From Bacteroidota bacterium (GTDB taxonomy: Bacteria; Bacteroidota; Bacteroidia; Bacteroidales; JAAUTT01), in NCBI GenBank assembly GCA_023429135.1, contig JAEYWD010000032.1, forward strand, positions 98,556-162,555: a DNA stretch of 64,000 bases, given 5' to 3'. The translations under genes and the position numbers were made by a program. Shown in pieces: positions 63,447 through 64,000 of the stretch. The notes under the pieces are model-generated. The model was given only the letters and a program-made list of their open reading frames with translations, did no database searches and was not told where the DNA came from. The first letter of the stretch is position 1. Each line of letters begins with the position of its first letter.

Positions 63447-64000
63447 AGTTTTTTTGGTTTTAGAGCAATAAAGATAATCTTCTTTTTGCTAATAATCCAG
63501 GGGATGTTTAATCCGTAGGCTAGTCGGAAGTGGTAAGTAGTAAGTCGTAAGTAGTAAGTCGTAAGAAAACAGCCGGGGGAAACCCTGTGCTAAGCTTAGC
63601 GTCTCGCTAAGTTTTCTCCAACCGGCTTCCAGCCGAACAACAATAGTCGTAAGTAGTAAGTCGTAAGTCGTAAGTAGACCCGGCCCCAAAAAAATTTTGG
63701 CGCATAATAGCTGGATGACAGGAGTGGCTGCTAAAGCTCCGTAGGAGTGGCCTCTTCGTAGCCGGGGGTGGAGCAAAGCGGAGCCCCCGGAATGAAATCG
63801 AGCATGTATTTCAGCGACGCGAGAAAAATTTGAGCAAAGCGGTCATGTCAACATCGTCGCAATAGTTACATTAAACATTTACAGTTTCTTACCCAAATCT
63901 GTCATAAGTAGAGGTGGCCCCAAAAAATGGGGCATACTGCGGTGATGACAGGCCTCCTTAAAAATAATTATCTTTCGTCCTTTTGTCTTGACACAAAAGG
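63447..64000. other. Repeat-rich end of the window without a supported gene
   Basis: No convincing gene. It contains two blocks of TAAGTAG/TAAGTCG heptamers (63532-63566 and 63644-63678), CTTAGCGTCTCGCTAAG at 63595, a CCGGGGGT ... GCCCCCGG hairpin near 63761-63790, and two related GGCCCCAAAAAA ... GATGACAGG units (63681-63722 and 63913-63952). A minus-strand 95-residue frame (63489-63776) only translates the repeats. Confidence 0.6.
63532..63678. repeat. TAAGTAG/TAAGTCG heptamer repeats flanking a palindrome
   Basis: Two blocks of alternating heptamers TAAGTAG and TAAGTCG lie about 80 bases apart. Between them is the CTTAGCGTCTCGCTAAG palindrome (63595-63611) and a CCGGCTTCCAGCCG hairpin. 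Confidence 0.65.

Noticed and set aside
63489..63776. Minus-strand 95-residue open frame at the window end
   Set aside because: Its translation repeats TTYDLLLTTY-type segments from the TAAGTAG/TAAGTCG heptamers; no start context, domain or neighbour supports a gene.

Overview
The window is a piece of a Bacteroidota chromosome, most like a Bacteroidales/Marinilabiliales-type polysaccharide degrader. The signs are two SusC/SusD pairs, a hybrid two-component regulator, an ECF sigma/FecR pair, lipoprotein and Sec-type glycoside hydrolases, an AT-leaning composition, little Shine-Dalgarno signal, and several TAnnTTTG-type -7 boxes. No tRNA, rRNA or CRISPR array was recognised. Species cannot be told from the sequence alone.

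Layout. (1) 1-7.6 kb is a mixed housekeeping region: the end of a PAS/histidine-kinase-like protein whose phospho-acceptor His is Gln, an ABCG-type transporter 5 bases downstream, a secreted AGE-family epimerase on the opposite strand, a DUF1847 plus atypical phosphatase pair, and an SDR oxidoreductase. (2) 7.8-36.6 kb is one strand-coherent xylan-type polysaccharide utilisation locus. It has an HTCS regulator, a double-domain CE1 esterase, four GH43 enzymes, GH9, GH51, three further CE1 esterases, GH95, GH3, a type-B carboxylesterase and an SGNH/SASA esterase. (3) 37.4-45.0 kb has ECF sigma factor, FecR anti-sigma factor, STN-type SusC and SusD, closed by a strong terminator. (4) 45.3-54.8 kb on the minus strand has a second SusC/SusD pair followed by a small secreted protein, a parvulin-like foldase and a GH8 enzyme. 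(5) 55-64 kb is a looser region: a secreted class-I glutamine-amidotransferase-like protein, a TrmH-family fragment, a PD40 lipoprotein, a membrane protein, a GH53 galactanase, another membrane protein, a secreted Hint-domain protein, a LytTR regulator, YccF, and a repeat-rich end.

How it fits together (inference). Side chains of an arabinoxylan-like glycan would be removed by GH43/GH51 (arabinose), CE1/CE6-like/type-B esterases (acetyl or feruloyl groups) and GH95 (terminal L-galactose or L-fucose). The backbone would be trimmed by GH43, GH3 and GH8. Two SusC/D systems would import oligosaccharides, with control split between HTCS and sigma/anti-sigma signalling. No GH10, GH11, GH30, GH67 or GH115 enzyme is recognisable here, so the endo-acting step is either the GH9 protein or lies elsewhere.

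The most unusual non-coding content is a set of palindromic intergenic repeat families, several lying between enzyme genes of the operon, and a two-copy MITE-like element at about 4.0 kb and 62.4 kb. The least explained protein-coding content is the Hint-domain secreted protein, the His-less kinase beside a transporter, and the small secreted protein/foldase pair with a decayed duplicate next to it.
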